Below are positions 41,961-50,435 of a stretch of 64,000 bases of DNA, one piece after another. Source of the DNA: Sphingomicrobium marinum (GTDB taxonomy: Bacteria > Pseudomonadota > Alphaproteobacteria > Sphingomonadales > Sphingomonadaceae). The stretch spans positions 1,667,501-1,731,500 of the forward strand of contig NZ_JANPVQ010000001.1 in assembly GCF_026157105.1 (NCBI RefSeq), given 5' to 3'. Within the stretch, counting starts at the first letter, position 1. Each line of letters starts with the position of its first letter. Made by a program: the position numbers and the translations under genes. Below the pieces are notes generated by a model, which was given only the letters and a program-made list of their open reading frames with translations, was not told the DNA's origin and did not search any database.

Positions 41961-42447
41961 GCTTCAGCTCCTTCGAGACAGCGGCCTTGGCGTCGGTCTT
42001 GGTCACCTTGAGGCCCGAGACCTTGGCGACCATGTCCTGCGTGGCTTCGGTCGCGACCGTCTCGAGCTCTTTCAGCGCAGCAGCGCGCGCCGCCGCCAGT
42101 TCCTCGGCGGCTTCGGCCAGCTTCTTGTCGATGCTGCTTTCGGCGCGCTTGAGACTCGCTTCGGTCTTCTTAGCAGCCTGCGCCTTGGCTTCCGACGTCA
42201 GCTTGTGCGCTTCGGCGCGGCTTTCATCGAGCTTGGCGCGATAGCCATCCTCGAGATTGTCCGCGCCTTCCTGCGCCGCCTTGGCTTCGGCAAGGTCAGC
42301 CGCGATCTTCGCATCACGGTCTTCCACCGTCTTCATGATCTTCGGCAGCATGCCGTAGCCCACGATGAAGATGGACAGACCGAAGAAGATCGCGAGCCAG
42401 AAAAGCTGCGACGCGTAGATTTCCGCGATTTGGGCAATCTGCGGCAT
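41953..42447 (-). CDS. ATP synthase Fo subunit b'
   Basis: A 164-aa divergent copy of the b subunit: membrane helix ASQLFWLAIFFGLSIFIVGY, then coiled coil. Alphaproteobacteria and cyanobacteria use one b and one b' in the stalk. It lies between atpE and atpF, the standard order. Confidence 0.93.
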   Translation of the reverse strand: MPQIAQIAEIYASQLFWLAIFFGLSIFIVGYGMLPKIMKTVEDRDAKIAADLAEAKAAQEGADNLEDGYRAKLDESRAEAHKLTSEAKAQAAKKTEASLKRAESSIDKKLAEAAEELAAARAAALKELETVATEATQDMVAKVSGLKVTKTDAKAAVSKELKHA

Positions 42448-42476
42448 AGCCGACCCCTAAGAAGCGTTGAGCGTGA

Positions 42477-42704
42477 TCAGACGACGAAGAGCAGGATCAT
42501 CGCAACGACGAACGCCAGCAGGCCGAGAAGCTCGGTCACGGCGAAGCCGATGAGAAGACGGCCCTGCTGGCCGTCGGCAGCTGCCGGGTTGCGCAGCGCG
42601 CTCGACAGGAACGAACCCCAGATGTTGCCCACACCGAGGGCGGCCATGCCAACACCGATTGCGGCGAGACCGGCACCGATAAGCTTTGCGGCTTCTGCGT
42701 CCAT
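42477..42704 (-). CDS. atpE: ATP synthase Fo subunit c
   Basis: A 75-aa hairpin of two hydrophobic helices with the polar loop LRNPAAADGQQGRL. Glu58 (FAVTELLGLL) is the proton carrier. There is no sodium-type motif, so H+ coupling is expected. Confidence 0.97.
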   Translation of the reverse strand: MDAEAAKLIGAGLAAIGVGMAALGVGNIWGSFLSSALRNPAAADGQQGRLLIGFAVTELLGLLAFVVAMILLFVV

Positions 42705-42731
42705 TTTGAAAACTCCTAGTTGAAATTCGAA

Positions 42732-43517
42732 TTAGTGAAGGTTGATCGCGTCGTTGAGATACGAGGACGCGAGCAGGGCGAAAACATAGGCCTGGATGAA
42801 GGCGATCAGCAGTTCGAGAAGGCTGATACCGATCATCAGAACGAAGCTGGGCAGCGAGACAGCGGCTGCGGTTACCGCGCCGGCCGAACCTGCGTTGATC
42901 ACGAAGCCCGCTAGCACCTTGAGCAGGACGTGTCCCGCCGTCATCGCGACGAACAGGCGAACCGCAAGGCTGAAAGGGCGCACGAGGAAGCTGATCAGCT
43001 CGATGAGGAAGATCATCGGGATCATCACCAGCGGCGTGCCAGCGGGAATGAACAACTTGAAGAACTTGATGCCGTGCGTGCCGAAACCGACCAACAGGAC
43101 GATCGCGAAGGTCGCCATCGCCAGGACGCCGGTCACGGTAAGGTGGCTCGTCACGGTAAACGCCTTCACGCCGAAGATGGCGGTCGGCAGCATGCCCAGC
43201 ATGTTCGCCACGAGGATGAACATGAAGAGCGAGAAGATGTAGGGAACGTAGCGCTTGCCCTTGGGGCCGATATTGGCATCGACCATGTCGCTGATGAAGC
43301 CGGTGACGCCTTCGACCGCCATCTGCCAGCGGCCGGGGATCAGTTCGCGCTTCATCCCGCCCAGCATGAACAGCCAGAGCGCAACAAGCGTAGCCGCCAT
43401 CCACGCCGCCGAGTTGGTGAAGGGAATGGCATAGCCGAGGACTTCCCACTCCTGACCGAACAGGGTGGTCACCTCGAACTGGCTCATTGGATCGATCTTG
43501 CCGGCTTCTTGCGCCAC
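42732..43517 (-). CDS. atpB: ATP synthase Fo subunit a
   Basis: A 261-aa protein with five to six helices. The essential Arg is in the LRPFSLAVRLFVAMTAGH-like segment (FLVRPFSLAVRLF), and the helix LLIAFIQAYVFALLASSYL closes the half-channel. The N-terminus SQFEVTTLF is typical of alphaproteobacteria. Confidence 0.96.
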   Translation of the reverse strand: MAQEAGKIDPMSQFEVTTLFGQEWEVLGYAIPFTNSAAWMAATLVALWLFMLGGMKRELIPGRWQMAVEGVTGFISDMVDANIGPKGKRYVPYIFSLFMFILVANMLGMLPTAIFGVKAFTVTSHLTVTGVLAMATFAIVLLVGFGTHGIKFFKLFIPAGTPLVMIPMIFLIELISFLVRPFSLAVRLFVAMTAGHVLLKVLAGFVINAGSAGAVTAAAVSLPSFVLMIGISLLELLIAFIQAYVFALLASSYLNDAINLH

Positions 43518-43529
43518 GGTACTCTCGTC

Positions 43530-43871
43530 CTAATCAAGTCCCTGGGGTGGTTTGGGCGATCCCATCGCCACCCGGATAATACTCCAGAAACCGCCGAGTA
43601 TCCCGAGGACGAGACCGACGATGAGGAGAACCCCACCGGTATCGAACAGGCGATCGAGCGCCCATCCGATGGCAATCCCGCCCACGAGGCCACCGATAAG
43701 GAGCGAGATAACCTTGCTTCCGACCCGTTCGTTTTCGTCAGGGCCCTTCTGCTTCGTTCCCGTCCGCTCGGCCTCCCTTGCCTGTGCTCGTTCGAGCCGC
43801 TCTTCAAGCGAATCGATCCGCACATCCTCAGGAGTTTTCCGCGGCCCCCCGGCTTCTTCGTTTTTGGCCAT
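43530..43871 (-). CDS. atpI: ATP synthase assembly protein AtpI
   Basis: A 113-aa protein with a charged N-terminal third and two helices (VISLLIGGLVGGIAIGWALD and GGVLLIVGLVLGILGGFWSI). AtpI helps assemble the c-ring. It is the first gene of the operon. ATG 43871 is chosen because AAAGGAAGGACG precedes it; the longer frame from 43940 is not supported. Confidence 0.9.
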   Translation of the reverse strand: MAKNEEAGGPRKTPEDVRIDSLEERLERAQAREAERTGTKQKGPDENERVGSKVISLLIGGLVGGIAIGWALDRLFDTGGVLLIVGLVLGILGGFWSIIRVAMGSPKPPQGLD

Positions 43872-43958
43872 CGTCCTTCCTTTATGAAACGCGCCAACCC
43901 TTTGAAAAAGGCTGGCGCAAAGGGCGTTGGGATCAAACAAATCCGCCTAGGCGCCGCC

Positions 43959-43987
43959 CCTTTATGAAGGGGGGCTTTGAGTGTCAA
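43959..43987 (-). promoter_or_regulatory. Promoter candidate of the atp operon
   Basis: TTGACA-N17-TAAAGG lies 88-116 nt upstream of atpI. The -35 is perfect and the -10 weak. The -35 is embedded in the inverted repeat GAGTGT-CA-ACACTC (43979-43992). Confidence 0.45.
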
Positions 43988-44047
43988 CACTCTCGCGGCT
44001 TGTAACGGTCTGCCCCGAGGAAAAAAGATGCCCGACTTCGGCGCAGC

Positions 44048-44419
44048 CTATGGCGCGTCGTTCGCGGTCGGGCAATAATCGGGCTTGGGCGGCGGTGTAC
44101 CCTCGATCCGCTGCTGCCAGGCGCGGTCGGCCAGCTGGTACCAGCCGCCCTGCGGCACCCGCGCCATCAGGCGGCAGCCCGTATAGATTCCGACGCGTTC
44201 GGGCGCGATGTTCCGGCGTTGGCCAAGCTCGGTATAGAGCGCCCGCCGCCGCGCATTGACGTTTCCGACCGCGCGGCGCGTCGAGAGGTCGGGCTCGACA
44301 ACGAAATCGAGATAGCCGTCATAGCGCTCACCCACGCGTCCGTCGGCCAGTGCAATGGTCACGCGCTCGCTGGCGCTCGGCGCCTGCGTGGCCAGCATCA
44401 ACGCCAATAGCGAGATCAT
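44048..44419 (-). CDS. ydbL: YdbL family periplasmic protein (DUF1318)
   Basis: A 123-aa protein with a short hydrophobic N-terminus (SLLALMLATQAPSA, probable signal) and the DUF1318 pattern GERYDGYLDFVVEPDLSTRR, NARRRALYTELGQRR, VGIYTGCRLMARVPQGGWYQ. It is thought to aid assembly of the YdbH-YnbE bridge. It overlaps ynbE by ATGA. Confidence 0.88.
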   Translation of the reverse strand: MISLLALMLATQAPSASERVTIALADGRVGERYDGYLDFVVEPDLSTRRAVGNVNARRRALYTELGQRRNIAPERVGIYTGCRLMARVPQGGWYQLADRAWQQRIEGTPPPKPDYCPTANDAP

Positions 44420-44622
44420 TGGGGCTCTTCCGCCTCGTTCGCCACGGGGAACGCTTCGGGATTTTCGCTGATGAGCGCATCGACCTCACGATCGAGGCGA
44501 ACCAGCACCTCCTGCTCGATCTTCACATTCAGGTTGATGTCGATCGGCTTTTCGGGCTGCTCCAACGTGACGCAGCCGCCCAAGCCCAGCAGCGCCGGCA
44601 ATATGACCAGTCGTTTCATCAC
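44416..44622 (-). CDS. ynbE: YnbE family outer-membrane lipoprotein
   Basis: A 68-aa lipoprotein: lipobox LGLGGC (Cys17), then LEQPEKPIDINLNVKIEQEVL, the family strand. In E. coli YnbE multimerises and joins YdbH to carry phospholipids between membranes. It overlaps the ydbH stop by ATGA. Confidence 0.92.
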   Translation of the reverse strand: MMKRLVILPALLGLGGCVTLEQPEKPIDINLNVKIEQEVLVRLDREVDALISENPEAFPVANEAEEPQ

Positions 44623-47600
44623 TCTTCCTCCTTGCGGACATCGCCCGCATCTGTCGAGACCTGCTCTTCTTCGCGCTCTTCATCGAGCACCGTGACGCTT
44701 GTCGTCGCGCCGGGGATATCCTCCAGCGGCTGCGGCAAGATGTCGGTGATCAAGGTGCGCGGATCGCGGAAGCTTTGCAGCGTCGCGATAACCGCGCGCA
44801 GCGGACCGGTGATCGTCACATTTAGATTGACCGGAACGCGCGTGAAGCTTTTGAGGATCGTCGCGGCGCGGCTTTCACCCAGCCTCACCCCTTCGACATC
44901 GAGACGCGTTGCAAATTCGCCGTCGAGATCACCGTCGAGCCGCACGATCATGCTTTCGTAGCGAAGATTGCTGATCAGCCCCATGGTGAGCCGCGTCGCC
45001 AGGCTGCTCTCGCTCCAGTCGCCATTGTAAGCGAGGATTCCGCCGCCGGGACGCGCATCGAGCCGACCGCCGACGACGCGGCCGCCCTGGATATCGAAGA
45101 TCGTCGGTAGCACCCCGTCGAATATCCCGCTCATCGAGACCGCGGTGAGCTCGAGCGTATCGGCAAAAATCGCCGCATCGAACCCGTCGACCACGAAGGT
45201 CAGGCGCTTGGGCTGCCCGCTTTCAAAGTTGAGCACGGTGGTGTCGAGCGTCAGCGTCCCGCCCATGAACGGCCAGCGCCCCTCGTCGATCTTGACCAGC
45301 TTGTTGCCGAGCAGCTGGTAGGTGATGACGCCGTTTTCGACCGGGATACCCGGATTGATGAGGTCGACCGTCGCGATCTGCGCAGGCGCGGTCTGCAATG
45401 CGAGCAGGTTCGTGAAGTTGATCGTGCTGTCGAGCCCTTCGACCGGACCAAACGCCGCCGCAAGATCGGTATCGATGACGCGGAAGGTACCGGTCGAGCG
45501 CACCTCCGCCCCGCCTCCCCAGTCGATGCGCCCGACGCCTTCGAAGCGCCCGATGACCAGCGCTACCACGCCTTCGGTCAGCGGCGTGATCTCTTCGGGC
45601 TGCAGCGCCTCGCCGAAATTTATGCCTTCGACGAGGATATCGGCGCCGCCAAGGCCAGTCTCTAGGTCCTGCGCGACCGTCACATCGGCAATCGAGATGC
45701 CGCTATATGGGTGCCGCAGGGTCGCCGCGGCGTCGATCCGCCCGTCGCCGATGACGAGCCGCGCGTTGTCGCTAACCAGCGGATAGAAACGGACCGGTTC
45801 GACACGGTCGCTTACCGTGATGCTGCCTGCCAGCGTGACGATACCCGCGCGCTCCTGCCACGTGCCGTTGGCGTCGGAAATCAGCAGCGGCACCTCGCCG
45901 ATCGTCGCCTGCGCGCCCGCGAAGGATCCGTTCATGCCGGCAGCAGCGAAATCGCCAGCTAGCCTTTCCGCCTGGATCGAGACCGGATTGAGCGGGCTCC
46001 CCAGCGTGGCGTCGACGTTGTTCAACGTGAACTGCTCGCTCGCCAGCATCGCATCGCTGGCGGTGAGCGCGAACGGATTGCCGCCCAGCGTCCCGTTGAG
46101 CGCGACGCCTGTGGTCGTCACCGCATAACGCGTCCCATCGGGTCCCGCAGTGAGCAGCGCGCCGCGTTGCCCGCAGAGGCGAAAAGCCGTGCGCGCCAAG
46201 TTTAGGCTGTTAAGCACCAGCCGTTCGAACCGTACCGGAACGCAGCCTTGCCCGAGCGACAGGCGGCCCCCGACAAGTCGCCCTTCGAGGGGCACGGCCA
46301 ACCCATCGACCCGGCCTCCCTTGAATGGCCCGCTGATGCGAACATCGCCATTGAAGGCGTAGCCATCGCCGACACTGCGAAAGCCCAGCTGGGATAGGGC
46401 CACTGACGCCGAACCGGCGCGGTACGGCGCGATATTGATCACGCCCGACAAGGGTTCGCCCGGCGCGTCGCGCAGCGCGAGCTGCGTTGTCGGCAGTCCT
46501 CCACCGTCTAGCGAAATCCGCCCATCGATCCTCCAGGCTCCGTCCGCCAGCCGCGCCTGTCCGGTGCTTGTCAGCCGGCCGCCTGCCGCCGAGCTGCCGC
46601 GCAGCCCACGAAGGCGCAGGTCGACAGGTGCGCCGTCTTCCCACGCCAGCCGCGCGTCAACCTGCGCATCAAAACGCCGCGCGTTGCGCCTGAGTGCGTC
46701 TGCGAGGCGATCGGCGACCGGCTCCAGCGGTGTCGATCCGAGCGAATCGAGCGCGTCGACCAATCCGGCCAGCCGGGCGCCACTGAGTTGGGCATCGCGC
46801 GCGAAGAGCGATCCTTCGACCAGTGCCGCGGGCGCCTTGAGATCGAGGCGAAAATCGCCATCGCTTGATAGCGTCCCCGCGTCGAGGCCGGCGCCATCGC
46901 CCTGGCGCGCAGTGAAGCGATAGTCACCGACGATGCGATCGAGCGGCCCAGCCCCGTCCAGCCGCAAGGCGCTGCGCTCGGCCACGAGGTTCTGCCCTGC
47001 GTCGATCCCCGCCGCCTCGAGGCGTAGCTCGCTATCGAAAAAGCGATCGAAACTTTCGGCCATCTCCAGCCCGAACACCAGTTTGGGCGCCTGCGCAGCC
47101 AGCACATCCCCGCATACCAGCGCATCGGCATCGAGCGGGCCATCTACGCCGATCCGCCGCGCCGTGATTGCGATATCGAGCGTGCCGCCCATCGCATCGA
47201 TCGTGCATGCCCCAAAGGCCAGCTGACGCGAGGCGAATGCCATTTTCCCAGCAAATCCGCCCGTCAGGTTCCCGCTGCCTTCGATCCCGATGCCGAGCGG
47301 CCCGTAGGGCGTCACGAGGGAGATAGCGGTGTCCGCAAGATCGACCGAGATCGTGGGTAGCGTAAACGCTTCATCGCTAGGCTCCGGCAGCAGCGGATCG
47401 AGTGCGCCGAATGTGTAGCTTCCGTCTTCGGCGATGACGCCCTTGAGGCGCACGCCTCTCGCCACCACGCGATAGACTTGCACCTTCCCCAACAGCGAGA
47501 TGCGCGTTTCCAGTTCGACGAATCGGGCGGTAAGATCGGGATCGTCCTCGGGCCCCAGCACCAGGTTGCGAAAACGCTGGGTCCGCAGCCCGACGCGTTC

Positions 47601-47801
47601 GATCGTATAGTCGCCGTCGACGCCGAGTTCGGCCAGCTGATCGCGCAGCATGTCGTCGACCAGCCGTTCGCGCTGCCACCACGCCCCTGCAAGAATGAAG
47701 ACGGCAACGACCAACATGAACAATAGCGAGCGCCCCGCAATGCGACGCTTGCGCCCTCGCCGTCGCGGCGGTGCTACAGCCTGTTCTTCACTCGTCACCA
47801 C
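44619..47801 (-). CDS. ydbH: YdbH family AsmA-like intermembrane lipid-transport protein
   Basis: A 1060-aa protein. A basic N-terminus and one membrane helix (LLFMLVVAVFILAGAWW) are followed by a very long repeated beta-strand part with the AsmA-like build. Its C-terminal YdbH domain includes SVSGIFDGVLPTIFDIQGG-like VSMSGIFDGVLPTI and GGGILAYNGDW. It spans the periplasm as a hydrophobic groove. Both GTG 47801 and GTG 47798 are in frame; AGGAG favours 47798. ydbH-ynbE-ydbL are coupled by 4-nt overlaps. Confidence 0.9.
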   Translation of the reverse strand: MVTSEEQAVAPPRRRGRKRRIAGRSLLFMLVVAVFILAGAWWQRERLVDDMLRDQLAELGVDGDYTIERVGLRTQRFRNLVLGPEDDPDLTARFVELETRISLLGKVQVYRVVARGVRLKGVIAEDGSYTFGALDPLLPEPSDEAFTLPTISVDLADTAISLVTPYGPLGIGIEGSGNLTGGFAGKMAFASRQLAFGACTIDAMGGTLDIAITARRIGVDGPLDADALVCGDVLAAQAPKLVFGLEMAESFDRFFDSELRLEAAGIDAGQNLVAERSALRLDGAGPLDRIVGDYRFTARQGDGAGLDAGTLSSDGDFRLDLKAPAALVEGSLFARDAQLSGARLAGLVDALDSLGSTPLEPVADRLADALRRNARRFDAQVDARLAWEDGAPVDLRLRGLRGSSAAGGRLTSTGQARLADGAWRIDGRISLDGGGLPTTQLALRDAPGEPLSGVINIAPYRAGSASVALSQLGFRSVGDGYAFNGDVRISGPFKGGRVDGLAVPLEGRLVGGRLSLGQGCVPVRFERLVLNSLNLARTAFRLCGQRGALLTAGPDGTRYAVTTTGVALNGTLGGNPFALTASDAMLASEQFTLNNVDATLGSPLNPVSIQAERLAGDFAAAGMNGSFAGAQATIGEVPLLISDANGTWQERAGIVTLAGSITVSDRVEPVRFYPLVSDNARLVIGDGRIDAAATLRHPYSGISIADVTVAQDLETGLGGADILVEGINFGEALQPEEITPLTEGVVALVIGRFEGVGRIDWGGGAEVRSTGTFRVIDTDLAAAFGPVEGLDSTINFTNLLALQTAPAQIATVDLINPGIPVENGVITYQLLGNKLVKIDEGRWPFMGGTLTLDTTVLNFESGQPKRLTFVVDGFDAAIFADTLELTAVSMSGIFDGVLPTIFDIQGGRVVGGRLDARPGGGILAYNGDWSESSLATRLTMGLISNLRYESMIVRLDGDLDGEFATRLDVEGVRLGESRAATILKSFTRVPVNLNVTITGPLRAVIATLQSFRDPRTLITDILPQPLEDIPGATTSVTVLDEEREEEQVSTDAGDVRKEEE

Positions 47802-47876
47802 TCACTCCTAGACCGGAGGCGCATCACTCCGCTATGCACCAAATCGCTCGGCCCACCCCATGTTCCCGGGGGAAGT

Positions 47877-48557
47877 ATGGCGGATTCCGATAAGCGCGAC
47901 CTCGAAGGTCATCGGTCGCGTCTGCGCGAGCGGATTTATGCCGCCGATGAATCGCTGCTCGATCATGAACTCATCGAATATTTGCTTAGGCTGCATTTGC
48001 GTCGGCGCGACACCAAACCGATCGCCAAGAAATTACTGAAGCAATATTGCGGTTTCGGCAGGCTATTGGCGGTCGACCCGGAAACCCTGCGTCGAGACGG
48101 GGTTTCCGATGCTCAGATCGGCGCGCTCAATATCGCGCGGCTGACGGCAAGGCGTTTACTCGAAACGCGGATCGAGGATCTCCCGCTGCTCAATAATTAC
48201 GATGCGCTGACCGACTATCTTCGGGCGACCATGGCGCCGCGCAAGACCGAGGCGGTGCGCGTCCTGTTTCTCGACGCCAAGAACCACCTTCTCGCCAACG
48301 AGGAAATGTGGACCGGCAGCATCGACGAGAGCGCGGTCCATGTGCGGGAGATCATCGCACGCGCCTTATCGCACGGCGCGGCCGCGATCATCCTCGTCCA
48401 CAATCACCCCTCTGGCGATCCGACCCCCAGCCCTGCCGACATCCGGATCACGCGCGACCTTGCCGAAGCGGCGCGCCACATGAAAATCAGCCTGCACGAC
48501 CATATCGTCGGCGGCAGCAAGGGGCAGAAGAGCCTGCGCGCCGAGGGCTTGTTGTAG
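47877..48557 (+). CDS. radC: RadC/JAB1-domain DNA repair-associated protein
   Basis: A 226-aa protein with a helix-hairpin-helix-like N-terminus (~15-100) and the JAMM metal motif HNHPSGDPTPSPADI, with Glu upstream. It is of standard length and probably a metal-dependent protease-fold protein; its exact role remains uncertain despite the name. Confidence 0.92.
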   Translation: MADSDKRDLEGHRSRLRERIYAADESLLDHELIEYLLRLHLRRRDTKPIAKKLLKQYCGFGRLLAVDPETLRRDGVSDAQIGALNIARLTARRLLETRIEDLPLLNNYDALTDYLRATMAPRKTEAVRVLFLDAKNHLLANEEMWTGSIDESAVHVREIIARALSHGAAAIILVHNHPSGDPTPSPADIRITRDLAEAARHMKISLHDHIVGGSKGQKSLRAEGLL

Positions 48558-48585
48558 ACGGCAAACGCGGCTAGTCGGCTGGCCC

Positions 48586-49896
48586 ATGATCACCCGCTAT
48601 GCCCGCCCCGAAATGAGCGCCATCTGGGAAGCCGAAAACCGCTTCCGCATCTGGTGGCAGATCGAAGTCCATGCCGCCGTCGCCATGGGCGAAATCGGCA
48701 TGATCCCGAAAGAGGACGCCGACAAGATCGGTGCCAAGCTGGATGCGATCGATCCCATCGACGTGGCTGCGATCGACGAGATCGAAAAGGTCACCAAGCA
48801 TGACGTGATCGCTTTCCTCACCTGGGCGGGCGACAAGCTCGGCGACGAACGCCGTTGGCTCCATCAGGGTATGACGAGCTCGGACGTGCTCGATACCAGC
48901 CTGGCGGTGCAGATGACGCAGGCGAGCGATATTCTGATCGCCGACCTTGAGAAGCTGCTCGACGTGCTCAAGCGCCGCGCCGAGGAGCATAAATATACTG
49001 CCACGATCGGTCGCAGCCACGGCATCCATGCCGAACCCGTCACCTTCGGCCTCAAGATGGCGCAGGCTTATGCCGAGTTCGACCGGAACCTGGCGCGCCT
49101 CAAGGCTGCCCGCAGCGAAATCGCCACTGCTGCGATCTCGGGCGCTGTCGGCACCTTCGCCAATATCGATCCGCGCGTCGAAGCCTATGTCGCCAAGCAG
49201 ATGGGACTGTCGCCCGAACCGACCTCCACGCAGGTCATTCCGCGCGACCGTCATGCGATGTTCTTTGCCGTGTTGGGTGTCATCGCATCGTCGATCGAAC
49301 GTCTCGCGGTCGAAGTACGTCATCTTCAGCGCACCGAAGTCCTCGAAGCCGAAGAGTTTTTCTCGAAGGGCCAGAAAGGCTCGTCGGCGATGCCGCACAA
49401 GCGCAATCCGATCCTGACCGAGAACCTCACTGGTCTTGCCCGCATGGTGCGCTCTGCGGTCGTTCCGGCGATGGAAAACGTGGCGCTTTGGCACGAACGC
49501 GATATCTCGCACTCTTCGGTCGAACGCTTCATCGGCCCCGATGCCACGATCACGCTCGATTTCGCGCTCGCGCGTCTGACCGGCGTCATGGACAAGCTGC
49601 TCGTTTACCCCGAACGCATGCAGAAGAACATGGACCGCATGGGCGGGCTGATCCATTCGCAGCGGGTGTTGCTGGCGCTCACCCAGGCCGGTCTCAGCCG
49701 CGAAGACGCCTATGCCATCGTCCAGCGCAATGCGATGCAGGTGTGGGAATCGGATGGCGAAAAGCAGCTTCTCGACCTGCTCAAGGCCGATCCCGAAGTC
49801 ACCGCCAAGATCGCTCCTGAAAAGCTCGAGGAAAGTTTCGATCTCGATTATCACATGAAGCGCATCGACGACATTTTCGACCGGGTTTTCGGGTGA
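48586..49896 (+). CDS. purB: Adenylosuccinate lyase
   Basis: PurB performs two steps of purine synthesis, including adenylosuccinate to AMP. The 436-aa protein has the superfamily signature SSAMPHKRNPILTEN, plus TSSDVLDTSLAVQM and GRSHGIHAEP. It is immediately followed by the heme oxygenase gene (GTGA overlap), so these are co-translated. Confidence 0.97.
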   Translation: MITRYARPEMSAIWEAENRFRIWWQIEVHAAVAMGEIGMIPKEDADKIGAKLDAIDPIDVAAIDEIEKVTKHDVIAFLTWAGDKLGDERRWLHQGMTSSDVLDTSLAVQMTQASDILIADLEKLLDVLKRRAEEHKYTATIGRSHGIHAEPVTFGLKMAQAYAEFDRNLARLKAARSEIATAAISGAVGTFANIDPRVEAYVAKQMGLSPEPTSTQVIPRDRHAMFFAVLGVIASSIERLAVEVRHLQRTEVLEAEEFFSKGQKGSSAMPHKRNPILTENLTGLARMVRSAVVPAMENVALWHERDISHSSVERFIGPDATITLDFALARLTGVMDKLLVYPERMQKNMDRMGGLIHSQRVLLALTQAGLSREDAYAIVQRNAMQVWESDGEKQLLDLLKADPEVTAKIAPEKLEESFDLDYHMKRIDDIFDRVFG

Positions 49897-50435
49897 GCGC
49901 CCACACGGCCCTCAAACTGGCGACGCGCGACGCCCACGATAGGCTCGATGCGATTTTCTCTTCGTATGACCTGTCACGCCGCGACCATTATGTGCGCTTC
50001 CTGCAAGCACATGCGGCCGCCTTTGTCCCCGTGGAACAGGCGCTGAGCAAAGCGGGCGCCAACGACGTCATTCCCGATTGGCAAGACCATTGCCGGAGCG
50101 ATGCGTTGATCGCGGATCTAAGGGCGCTCGGGGTGCCATTGCCGTCGCTCCAGCCGGCGCCTTCCTTCGACAGCGCGGCTGCCGTCATTGGCGGCGCTTA
50201 CGTGCTGGAGGGGTCGCGCCTCGGTGCCAAGCTTATCCGGCGGAGCGTGGACTCCCGCTTTCCGACCGCTTTCTTGGATGCTTCGGGTGGACTTGGTTGG
50301 AAGAACTTCGTTACATTCATCGAACGAGTGTTGCCGACGACTTTGGAAGGGGCGCAGGCGCAACGTGCTGCAATCGACACGTTCGGAGTATTCGAACGTG
50401 CCGCCGACGAATTGCCGAGGAAAGTTAGCGTATGA
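49893..50435 (+). CDS. Biliverdin-producing heme oxygenase
   Basis: A 180-aa protein of the bacterial HmuO/BphO family. The proximal heme ligand is probably His15 (LATRDAHDRLD), and the distal helix is GGAYVLEGSRLGAKLI. It turns heme into biliverdin, the chromophore of the bacteriophytochrome next to it. It starts at GTG in the purB stop and overlaps the phytochrome gene by ATGA. Confidence 0.93.
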   Translation: MSAHTALKLATRDAHDRLDAIFSSYDLSRRDHYVRFLQAHAAAFVPVEQALSKAGANDVIPDWQDHCRSDALIADLRALGVPLPSLQPAPSFDSAAAVIGGAYVLEGSRLGAKLIRRSVDSRFPTAFLDASGGLGWKNFVTFIERVLPTTLEGAQAQRAAIDTFGVFERAADELPRKVSV

